Positions 1-5,103 of a stretch of DNA of 5,850 nt are shown piece by piece (position 1 is the first letter of the stretch; each line of letters opens with the position of its first letter). Made by a program: the position numbers and the translations under genes. Source of the DNA: Anaerolineae bacterium. GTDB lineage: Bacteria; Chloroflexota; Anaerolineae; Anaerolineales; E44-bin32. Under the pieces are notes generated by a model. The model was not told where the DNA came from. It made no database searches and saw nothing but the letters and a program-made list of their open reading frames with translations. The DNA lies in NCBI GenBank assembly GCA_030673735.1, contig DAOVIK010000125.1, positions 1 to 5,850 of the forward strand, given 5' to 3'.

Positions 1-1337
1 AGCGCATCTCCCATTACGACGGCCACGGTCGTGCTCGTCGTCGGCGCAAGATCGAGTCCGCACGCCTCGCAATCGACATGAGTACTGATGACGACGTCGC
101 CATGCGCGGCCAGAAAGGAATTGGGATTGCCCGTCATCGCGATGATCGCCACACCGAGCCTGCGGAGCGAGGGCAAGAGCGGGCGGAGCTCGTCGCTCAT
201 TCCGCTCTTGGAGAGGAACACAACGACGTCGTCACTGCTCACCAGGCCGAGGTCGCCGTGGGCTGCCTCCACAGGATGAAGATAGAAACTCGGCGTACCC
301 GTGCTCGTCAACGTCGCCGCGATCTTCTTGGCAACGAGGCCGGATTTCCCCACCCCAAAAATGATGAGCCTCCCGCGGCAGCGGTAGATCGCCTCGACGG
401 CTGCCAGAACCGGCAGCGCCTGCTCACCGGGGATCAAATAGGGCTGATCTTCGATCACCCAGGCGCGAAAACCCTCGATACTGCGCTGAAGGGCATGCAA
501 TCCTCTCATCGGAGGGCGAATCTTTCGGGGGCGGACGCCTCGGAATCGCACGTTCGGATACGGCTTATCGCTGTAGCGCGCGGTTCCTTTCTCTCCATAT
601 ACCTCAATCGACAGGGCTTGTTCTGGGGTGGCGATCATCGCGCTGCAGATTTGGACAAGCGCGCCGTCCTCCATCTCTAAGATTCCTTGCGCCAGATCCT
701 CGACTTCGACATCTCGGAAGCGGCGCTGTGCGGTCATTCCCGTTGCATAGCGTGCCTGAGAATCCAGCGCCCAGAGCACAACGTCGAGCATGTGGCTGCC
801 TTGCGTGATCAGCGTGCCGCCGCCGGATCGCGCTTGATTGGCGTGCCAGGATGCACTTGTGAAGTACTTCTGGTCACGGTGGAAGGGGATGTTGCAGCGC
901 GCATAGTAGATCCTGCCCAAGGATCCGGCCTGCACGGCTCTGGCGAGGGCATGGCATCCCAAATCGTAGCGGGATTGGTAGTTGACACCCAGACGGATCC
1001 CCTTTTCCTTCGTCTGTAGCACGATCTGCTCCCCCTCCTCGAGCGTGCGCGTGATCGGCTTCTCGAGCAGCACGTGCAGTCCGCGCTCGATGGCTGTGCT
1101 GGCCATCGCGAAGTGCAAATCGTGGGGAACGGCCAGGTAAACCGCGTCCAGCGTTTCCTTCTCAAGCATGCGCTCGTAGCTATCGTAGAAGCTGGGGATG
1201 CGCCAGCGCTTGGCGAATGCCGCGGCCGCGTCCACCGATCGGTCGCAGCATGCCGCCGTGTGTATGCGGCGGTTGAGGAGGCAGAACAGGGCGGTGTAGG
1301 AGGCGATGTCTCCGCAGCCGACGATCCCCAGTCGCAT
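1..1337 (-). CDS. Gfo/Idh/MocA sugar dehydrogenase fused in frame to a KpsF/KdsD-like SIS isomerase domain (3' end outside window)
   Basis: I read 445 codons with no stop down to the left edge, so the C-terminus is missing. Residues 1-319 look like an NAD(P)-dependent Gfo/Idh/MocA oxidoreductase: a Rossmann glycine motif (GIVGCG, 4-9), the EKP motif with the usual catalytic lysine (K93), a GGG segment (172-174) leading to GSHMLD with H182 and D185, and the family's C-terminal helix ending PGEQALPVLAAVEAIYR (303-319). From residue 320 the protein is a KpsF/KdsD-type SIS domain: CRGRLIIFGVGKSG (320-333), STGTPSFYLHP near 345-355, HGDLG (360-364), SKSG (376-379), TGNP (402-405), and LAPTTSTT near 430-437. 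Proteins of this SIS family interconvert ribulose 5-phosphate and arabinose 5-phosphate. The roughly 40 residues normally before the SIS core are absent, as is the dehydrogenase's short tail. ATG 1337 is used here. TTG 1349, which overlaps the upstream stop and has a better-placed ribosome site, is a serious alternative. The substrate cannot be told. Confidence 0.85.
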   Translation of the reverse strand, partial: MRLGIVGCGDIASYTALFCLLNRRIHTAACCDRSVDAAAAFAKRWRIPSFYDSYERMLEKETLDAVYLAVPHDLHFAMASTAIERGLHVLLEKPITRTLEEGEQIVLQTKEKGIRLGVNYQSRYDLGCHALARAVQAGSLGRIYYARCNIPFHRDQKYFTSASWHANQARSGGGTLITQGSHMLDVVLWALDSQARYATGMTAQRRFRDVEVEDLAQGILEMEDGALVQICSAMIATPEQALSIEVYGEKGTARYSDKPYPNVRFRGVRPRKIRPPMRGLHALQRSIEGFRAWVIEDQPYLIPGEQALPVLAAVEAIYRCRGRLIIFGVGKSGLVAKKIAATLTSTGTPSFYLHPVEAAHGDLGLVSSDDVVVFLSKSGMSDELRPLLPSLRRLGVAIIAMTGNPNSFLAAHGDVVISTHVDCEACGLDLAPTTSTTVAVVMGDA

Positions 1338-1345
1338 CTTCCTGG

Positions 1346-1996
1346 TCAACTGCTTACCTTTCCATGAGTGTCAAGTCCCGACACCCAAAGCAGTCCGCGC
1401 TGCAGAATCTCGATCACGGCCGGGTGTCGGAAAACCTGTGACGTATGACCCAGCGCGCAGTAGCAGACTTTGCCTTTTCCATGGCGGCGTGTCCAGATGA
1501 TGGGCTCTTCCTCGGTCCCCACCGGAGTGGAGAAGTGCACCTTGTTGGCGGGATCGAACTCATGACGATACAGCTCGTCTCGCACCACAAAGGATCCTAC
1601 CCCTTCGAAGTATCCTTCCTGTCCGGGCACCGGATGGACTTCGAACTCAGCAACAGGTCCATGCCCGATGAAGCGTCCACCAAGGATCTCATGATAGCTT
1701 CTTTCAGTCTTGAATGATGCCGATGCGCCGTGCACGGCAAGCAGGCCGCCACCTTGACGAATGAAACCATCGAGGCTTGAAAGCGCGGCTGGAGAGAGGC
1801 GCCGGTGGTGGAAGTAGATCACAAGGCTGCGCACCTGATCCATGGGCAATCGTGGCAAGACTTCAAGGCTGTTGGCGCGTATGAACTGAAGGCCGGGGGT
1901 GGCTTCGAGAATGCGCCGCAATCGCAAGCAGGCCAGCCATGTGGGATGCACGAGGCCGCGCAAGATCAGCAATGCGGTGGGTGGATGGTCTTCCAT
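1346..1996 (-). CDS. ThuA-like domain protein
   Basis: This 216-residue protein matches the ThuA-like fold, a class I glutamine-amidotransferase-like family named after a trehalose-utilisation gene, whose biochemical role is poorly defined. Visible family features are FIRQGGGLLAVHGASASF (78-95), an ILGGRFIGHGP segment (104-114), DELYRHEF (140-147), and the C-terminal block PIIWTRRHGKGKVCYCALGHT (165-184), followed by the closing helix with GLLW. The length is normal for a single-domain member. I chose ATG 1996 because GGGAG sits about 4 bases upstream and the family homology begins there; an ATG 22 codons further upstream adds arginine-rich sequence unlike the family. It is the first gene of a two-gene unit whose second gene is the dehydrogenase-SIS fusion. 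ThuA-like and Gfo/Idh genes are often paired in sugar-catabolic clusters, so a role in modifying or degrading a sugar is likely. The substrate is unknown. Confidence 0.85.
   Translation of the reverse strand: MEDHPPTALLILRGLVHPTWLACLRLRRILEATPGLQFIRANSLEVLPRLPMDQVRSLVIYFHHRRLSPAALSSLDGFIRQGGGLLAVHGASASFKTERSYHEILGGRFIGHGPVAEFEVHPVPGQEGYFEGVGSFVVRDELYRHEFDPANKVHFSTPVGTEEEPIIWTRRHGKGKVCYCALGHTSQVFRHPAVIEILQRGLLWVSGLDTHGKVSS
1357..1363 (-). promoter_or_regulatory. Ribosome binding site favouring the TTG start at 1349
   Basis: On the minus strand GGAAAGG lies 7 bases before a TTG codon (1349-1347) that is in frame with the dehydrogenase and overlaps the TGA stop of the ThuA-like gene (1348-1346). 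The ATG at 1337 has only AGGAAG directly touching it, which is too close for normal initiation. The TTG start would add four residues (MTRK) and suggests translational coupling to the ThuA-like gene. Confidence 0.45.
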
Positions 1997-2216
1997 AGTT
2001 CTCCCAAATCGGCTTGCCGCGCACAGGCGGACCCAACGGTGCGCACCGCATCGGGAAGCCAAGCAGCATTGGGCAAGTTATACAACAACTGCAGAATGAG
2101 GGCGAATTGCCTTTGCCAGTCGGTAGGTTGAGGGACAGGAGTTGTTGCTGGATAGAAAAGTCCGGGGGTGACGTTGTGATCACCGTCCGGACAAGCGTAC
2201 TCGATTGCCTGAAACC
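1997..2216. other. Intergenic gap between the ABC operon and the ThuA-like gene
   Basis: This 220-base gap holds the proposed terminator (2154-2192) and must hold any promoter for the ThuA/dehydrogenase-SIS unit. The best -10 candidate on the minus strand is TATAAC (2082-2077), but no good -35 lies upstream of it, so I do not call a promoter. No small gene is convincing here. Confidence 0.4.
2154..2192 (-). terminator. Probable rho-independent terminator after the ABC operon
   Basis: Reading the minus strand, a hairpin has outer arms GTCCGG and CCGGAC (6 bp), an inner stem GGTGA/TCACC (5 bp), a 2-by-1 internal loop between them and an 8-base loop. TTTTCTAT follows at once. It begins about 25 bases after the permease stop, so it should end the four-gene operon and separate it from the ThuA-like gene. 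The T-run has only four uninterrupted bases, so read-through is possible. Confidence 0.6.
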
Positions 2217-2966
2217 TCACTCCCAGCGGAAGAAACGCGCCGCCAATCCGCCGCAAACAACGAATACACCAAGAAGCACGGCCGCTTCAACGAGATACTC
2301 CCCCCAGCTTTCCCCGAACCATAACCCGCGCAGTAGCCTGACCATGTAGGTCATGGGCAGGAAGGTGGAGATGCGTTGTACCGATTCGGGCATGATCTCC
2401 AGCGGCATTCCGGACCCGGAAAGGAACATCATGGGGTAGAAGACCAGCATCCCGATCACTTGTGCCGAGCGCGCTCCCGGCGCTAAGCTGGCGATCAGAT
2501 AGCCGAAGGCGAGCAGTGCCAATCCGCCCAGCAGTATGGCAGCGAGAACGCTCAGCATATTGCCCTCGAACTTCACCCGGTAGAGCAGTATGCCCGATCC
2601 CACCAGGAGTATCGTTCCGAAGAGAGCCATCGCAAGATTCGTAGTGATGTCCGCAACGATGAAGGTCAGCGGGTGCATGGGTGTCGCCCGGTAGCGGCGC
2701 AGCACGCCGTGTTCGCGCAGTGCTCCGACCGTGATCGGCACGCCCATGATGCCCACGGAGCCCACGATCAGCGCGGTATAGGCGGGCATCGATACGTCCA
2801 TTGACCCTTGACCGCCGAAGATCGGATTGGGATCGTTGCCGAACATGGCGCCAAAGATCACTACAAGAAATGGGGCGAATGCCAAGGTGAAGAAAGTTGC
2901 GATGGGATCTCGCAGGTAGAGCTTGATATTGGTCCAGGTCAATTGTCTCAGGCCACGCATGATCAT
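2217..2966 (-). CDS. ABC-2 type transporter permease (DrrB-like)
   Basis: This is the integral membrane half of an ABC exporter, 249 residues long, the usual size for DrrB/NodJ-like ABC-2 permeases. About six membrane segments are visible, near residues 23-43, 63-82, 103-129, 138-162, 168-188 and 225-245. Other family features are the cytoplasmic VLRRYRATPMHPL stretch (88-100), the conserved FLSGSGMPLEIMP motif (181-193) and LPMTYMVRLLRGLW (203-216), which normally precedes the last helix. The ATG at 2966 overlaps the ATPase stop by one base (TAATG), which implies translational coupling. A second in-frame ATG at 2960 lies 8 bases after GGGAG and may be the true start. The protein probably forms a homodimer with two ATPase subunits at the inner membrane. 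The cargo (drug, lipid or peptide) cannot be deduced. Confidence 0.92.
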   Translation of the reverse strand: MIMRGLRQLTWTNIKLYLRDPIATFFTLAFAPFLVVIFGAMFGNDPNPIFGGQGSMDVSMPAYTALIVGSVGIMGVPITVGALREHGVLRRYRATPMHPLTFIVADITTNLAMALFGTILLVGSGILLYRVKFEGNMLSVLAAILLGGLALLAFGYLIASLAPGARSAQVIGMLVFYPMMFLSGSGMPLEIMPESVQRISTFLPMTYMVRLLRGLWFGESWGEYLVEAAVLLGVFVVCGGLAARFFRWE

Positions 2967-3877
2967 TACTCCCGCATCTCCCGGCCTGTCAGAGCCAGGA
3001 ACACATCTTCCAAGTTTGGCTGTTCGGTACGCAGATCTTCAAAGGCGACGCCAGAATCCTCCAGAGCATTGATCACCGCGCTGGCGAGCCCATCCTTGGC
3101 ACCGTAAACAACCAGGCGATCCCCGCTGCGCTCCACGCGGCTGACCTGCGGCAATTCGCTCAGCTTTGGAAGATCACCCTCTGGAACGGTCATGACCAGC
3201 CGCTTATCAATGTTCAGAGATCGGATCAAGGCCTCGGGCGTATCCAATGCCACGATGCGCCCATGGTCGAGAATCGCTACCCGGTCGCACAGGCGCTCGG
3301 CTTCCTCCATGAAGTGCGTGGTCAGGAAGACCGTCCGCCCCTGCTCGCGGATTCCGCGCACCAGGTCCCACATAGCTCGCCGCGCTTGGGGATCGAGCCC
3401 GGTGGTGAGTTCGTCAAGGAAGACCACTTCCGGCAGGTTGATCAGCGCCAGCGCGATGAACAGGCGTTGCTTCTGACCGCCAGAGAGCTTGGTGAAGGCG
3501 GACGACTTCTTCTCGATCAAGCCAAGCTGTCCCAGAAGCTCGTCTGCATCGGCCTGGCGTTTGTAGAAGGAACCGAAGAGCCACAGCGCCTCGGCCACGC
3601 GCAAGCGCGCGGGGAGCGCTGATTCCTGCAACTGGATGCCAATACGCTCTGCGATGGCGGCGCGCTTCGCCGATGGATCTTCACCGAAGATGCGCGCGTG
3701 ACCGCTGTCGGCTCGGCGCAGGCCCTCGATGCACTCGATTGTCGTCGTCTTGCCGGCGCCATTGGGCCCCACCATGCCAAAGATTTCGCCTTCGGCAACC
3801 TCGAAGGAGATGCCGTCGACAGCCACAACATCGTCATAGGTCTTTCTCAGATCACGGACTTCAATTACTCCAGCCAT
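2966..3877 (-). CDS. ABC transporter ATP-binding protein (DrrA/CcmA-like)
   Basis: This 303-residue cytoplasmic ATPase drives the adjacent permease. It carries Walker A GPNGAGKT (37-44), a Q-loop region IQLQES (81-86), the ABC signature LSGGQ (131-135), Walker B VVFLDE with D155 and E156 (151-156), the D-loop GLDP (160-163) and the switch histidine H188. The C-terminal extension past residue 225, ending PNLEDVFLALTGRE, is typical of DrrA/CcmA-type drug and lipid exporter ATPases. One oddity is leucine at 157, where the family almost always has proline (DELTTGLDP instead of DEPTTGLDP). I chose ATG 3877 because GGGAGG lies 5 bases upstream; a TTG at 3895 would add six residues before that site. 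The gene follows the regulator by 27 bases and overlaps the permease start. Confidence 0.94.
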   Translation of the reverse strand: MAGVIEVRDLRKTYDDVVAVDGISFEVAEGEIFGMVGPNGAGKTTTIECIEGLRRADSGHARIFGEDPSAKRAAIAERIGIQLQESALPARLRVAEALWLFGSFYKRQADADELLGQLGLIEKKSSAFTKLSGGQKQRLFIALALINLPEVVFLDELTTGLDPQARRAMWDLVRGIREQGRTVFLTTHFMEEAERLCDRVAILDHGRIVALDTPEALIRSLNIDKRLVMTVPEGDLPKLSELPQVSRVERSGDRLVVYGAKDGLASAVINALEDSGVAFEDLRTEQPNLEDVFLALTGREMRE

Positions 3878-3882
3878 TCCTG

Positions 3883-3888
3883 CCTCCC
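3883..3888 (-). promoter_or_regulatory. Shine-Dalgarno GGGAGG deciding the ATPase start
   Basis: On the minus strand GGGAGG is separated by 5 bases (CAGGA) from the ATG at 3877. An upstream in-frame TTG at 3895 precedes this site and has no comparable ribosome site of its own, so the shorter protein beginning MAGVIEV is preferred. Confidence 0.6.
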
Positions 3889-3904
3889 GATGCAATAGAT
3901 CTTC

Positions 3905-4222
3905 TCAATCATTCTTCCTGCCATCGCTCTCTTCACCGCGCATGATGGCCTCCAATGCGGCTACGTGGTCCTCAAAGGCGCGGCGCCCGCGGGTAGTTGC
4001 GGAGGCATAGGTACGAGGCTTGCGTGCCACAAACGTCTTGCTCAGTTCGACGTATCCGGCCTCTTCAAGCTTGCGCAGATGAGCGCCCAGATTCCCATCA
4101 GTGACGTCCAGCAGATTGCGCAAGTAGGTGAAATCCAATTGGGTTTCGTCTTCCACGGTCACCAGAGCGGCCATGATACGCAGGCGTACCGGTTGATGGA
4201 TGATTTCGTTCAAGTCGGCCAT
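3905..4222 (-). CDS. Winged-helix transcriptional regulator (ArsR/HTH_34-like)
   Basis: This small 105-residue protein is almost entirely one winged-helix DNA-binding domain. The N-terminal helix contains HQPVRLRIMAAL (9-20). The next helices lead to the recognition helix DGNLGAHLRKLEEAGYV (42-58). The wing follows (VELSKTFVARKPRTYASAT, 58-76), then a closing helix beginning TTRGRRAFEDHV. This pattern matches the compact winged-helix family (HTH_34 type) often found beside ABC exporter genes. No metal-binding cysteines or separate ligand domain are visible, so any signal must be sensed in another way or by a partner. GAGGG lies 7 bases before the ATG at 4222. The gene sits 25 bases after the membrane-protein gene and 27 before the ATPase. 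It is the natural candidate to bind the twin palindromes at the operon promoter and act as an autorepressor; that last point is inferred. Confidence 0.9.
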   Translation of the reverse strand: MADLNEIIHQPVRLRIMAALVTVEDETQLDFTYLRNLLDVTDGNLGAHLRKLEEAGYVELSKTFVARKPRTYASATTRGRRAFEDHVAALEAIMRGEESDGRKND

Positions 4223-4247
4223 TGTGATTCCCTCATAGCTGCTGGGC

Positions 4248-4808
4248 TCACTTCCACCTGCGCAGGATATATACGCCGCTCAGGATCATGGTGCCCCCTC
4301 CGAGAAAGGCCAACCAAAGATAGAAGAAAGGAAGGAAGAGTGTGTACCCAATGACGGCGAGGGCGGTGGTGATCAATCCCACCCAAGTGGCCGTCGGCTC
4401 CATCCATAGCCCGGTGATCACGTAGCCGAACATGAATATGACGACGGTCAATAAGGAGGCTTGTTCGCCCGTGGAGGGTGCTGCAATCCACCAAATCAAG
4501 GAAGCCCAGACCATAATGCCTAGCCACAAATATAGGATCCTCGTGAAGCTGCCGGTACGCATTTTCATTCTGAAGTACATCCCGATGACGAACGAAAGCA
4601 CGCTGCCGGTTCCGGCCAGCCCCAACCAGATCCATCCAGTAAGGAGTCCGGTGGTGAAATGGCTGCCGATATAGCCCAACAACAGAATTGCGCCCCACAT
4701 GATCAAGTAGTAGGGAGTGCCACCGCTGGCGACAGCGTGACGCAGCTGGTCTGAAACTCGTTGCACGGCCTCCAGTGCTTCTTGCGCCTCATGTTTGGAA
4801 ACGTTCAT
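4248..4808 (-). CDS. Polytopic membrane protein of unknown function, first gene of ABC operon
   Basis: I do not recognise a named family. The 186-residue protein has a short soluble N-terminal helix rich in charged and polar residues (HEAQEALEAVQRVSDQLRHA, 6-25). About six hydrophobic segments follow, near 33-51, 58-79, 90-110, 118-136, 141-158 and 160-182, and it ends in a basic ILRRWK tail. Tryptophans sit at many segment boundaries, as expected for an inner-membrane protein. No catalytic motif or signal peptide cleavage site is evident. ATG 4808 is chosen because AGGAG lies 9 bases upstream; longer reading would start inside the promoter/operator region at 4886. As first gene in a unit with a winged-helix regulator, ATPase and permease, it could be an accessory transporter subunit, an immunity-type protein or a membrane sensor. 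None of these roles is shown by the sequence. Confidence 0.85.
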   Translation of the reverse strand: MNVSKHEAQEALEAVQRVSDQLRHAVASGGTPYYLIMWGAILLLGYIGSHFTTGLLTGWIWLGLAGTGSVLSFVIGMYFRMKMRTGSFTRILYLWLGIMVWASLIWWIAAPSTGEQASLLTVVIFMFGYVITGLWMEPTATWVGLITTALAVIGYTLFLPFFYLWLAFLGGGTMILSGVYILRRWK

Positions 4809-4853
4809 GATGCTTTTCTCCTGTGTACAGAACGTGTGTTGCCTTAAGCGATC

Positions 4854-4865
4854 TAGAGTGCTCTG
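4854..4865. promoter_or_regulatory. Second operator-like palindrome
   Basis: TAGAGTGCTCTG matches the upstream palindrome TAGAGTACTCTA at 10 of 12 positions and keeps the AGAG/CTCT arms. It lies exactly 17 bp from the first copy, just downstream of the expected transcription start and within the leader of the membrane-protein gene. The paired copies suggest cooperative repressor binding. Confidence 0.5.
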
Positions 4866-4870
4866 TAACA

Positions 4871-4882
4871 TAGAGTACTCTA
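4871..4882. promoter_or_regulatory. Perfect 12-bp palindromic operator over the -10 box
   Basis: TAGAGTACTCTA is a perfect inverted repeat with no spacer. Its right half on the plus strand (4877-4882) is the complement of the proposed -10 hexamer TAGAGT, so a bound protein would block RNA polymerase. The winged-helix regulator encoded in the same operon is the likeliest ligand (inference). Confidence 0.6.
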
Positions 4883-4905
4883 TCATACTTAGGGATGATT
4901 GTCAA
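4877..4905 (-). promoter_or_regulatory. Sigma-70 type promoter of the four-gene ABC operon
   Basis: The minus strand shows a perfect -35 hexamer TTGACA (4905-4900), an optimal 17-base spacer, and a -10 hexamer TAGAGT (4882-4877) that matches the consensus at 4 of 6 positions. TGA immediately before the -10 fits an extended -10 element and could make up for the weaker hexamer. Transcription would start near 4870, giving a leader of about 60 bases before ATG 4808. Confidence 0.65.
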
Positions 4906-5103
4906 TACTTCCGCGGGATGATCCGGATGATCCGGGGGGAAGACAGCGCCAGGCATTCCGGGACCGTGGTAGAGTAGGTGAGTTAGATTGGATAAAAAGG
5001 ACACGCCGCTGACGAAGGAAGCAGATGCAATGTCCGCTGTTGACTGAGCGGTGATCCCGCTGATTGGTATGCTGCAGAACGACATCACAAGGAGATGATG
5101 ACA
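4906..5103. other. Divergent intergenic region upstream of the aminopeptidase
   Basis: This stretch lies between the ABC operon -35 box and the aminopeptidase start. It holds the GGATGATCC repeats, one half-copy of the operator motif (TAGAGTA, 4970-4976) and a small hairpin AGCGG/CCGCT at 5047-5061. TTGACT at 5040-5045 could be a -35 box, but no good -10 lies at proper spacing. I see no convincing small gene or RNA. Confidence 0.4.
4916..4933. repeat. Tandem GGATGATCC repeat
   Basis: Two adjacent copies of the 9-base near-palindrome GGATGATCC lie between the divergent genes, just upstream of the ABC operon -35 box. A partial third copy, GGATGAT, is at 4893-4899 inside the promoter spacer. 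The repeats could be a regulatory binding site, but they are short and function is not shown. Confidence 0.4.

Noticed and set aside
78..680. Long plus-strand open frame of 200 codons
   Set aside because: It is the codon-for-codon reverse shadow of the dehydrogenase-SIS gene. Its translation shows no family features, while the minus strand has clear motifs throughout.
1997..2062. Longer start for the ThuA-like gene at 2062
   Set aside because: The added 22 residues are basic and unlike the family's N-terminus, and the GGGAG site is placed for ATG 1996.
2077..2082. TATAAC as -10 box for the ThuA-like gene
   Set aside because: The hexamer is reasonable, but the sequence 17 bases upstream (TCGCCC) does not resemble a -35 box and there is no TGn extension.
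2014..2349. Plus-strand 111-codon frame across the 1997-2216 gap
   Set aside because: It overlaps the end of the permease gene antisense, has no ribosome site or recognisable domain, and its composition looks like a shadow.
4210..4698. 162-codon minus-strand open frame overlapping the membrane-protein gene
   Set aside because: It lies in another frame of the membrane-protein gene and reads as Arg/His-rich sequence without a ribosome site. The hydrophobic frame with a good Shine-Dalgarno is the real gene.
4809..4886. Longer start for the membrane protein at 4886
   Set aside because: This start would put the coding region over the -10 box and operators. ATG 4808 has a well-placed AGGAG.
5040..5073. 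TTGACT ... TATGCT as promoter of the aminopeptidase
   Set aside because: The two hexamers are separated by 22 bases, too far for a normal sigma-70 promoter, and the correctly spaced hexamer is a poor match.
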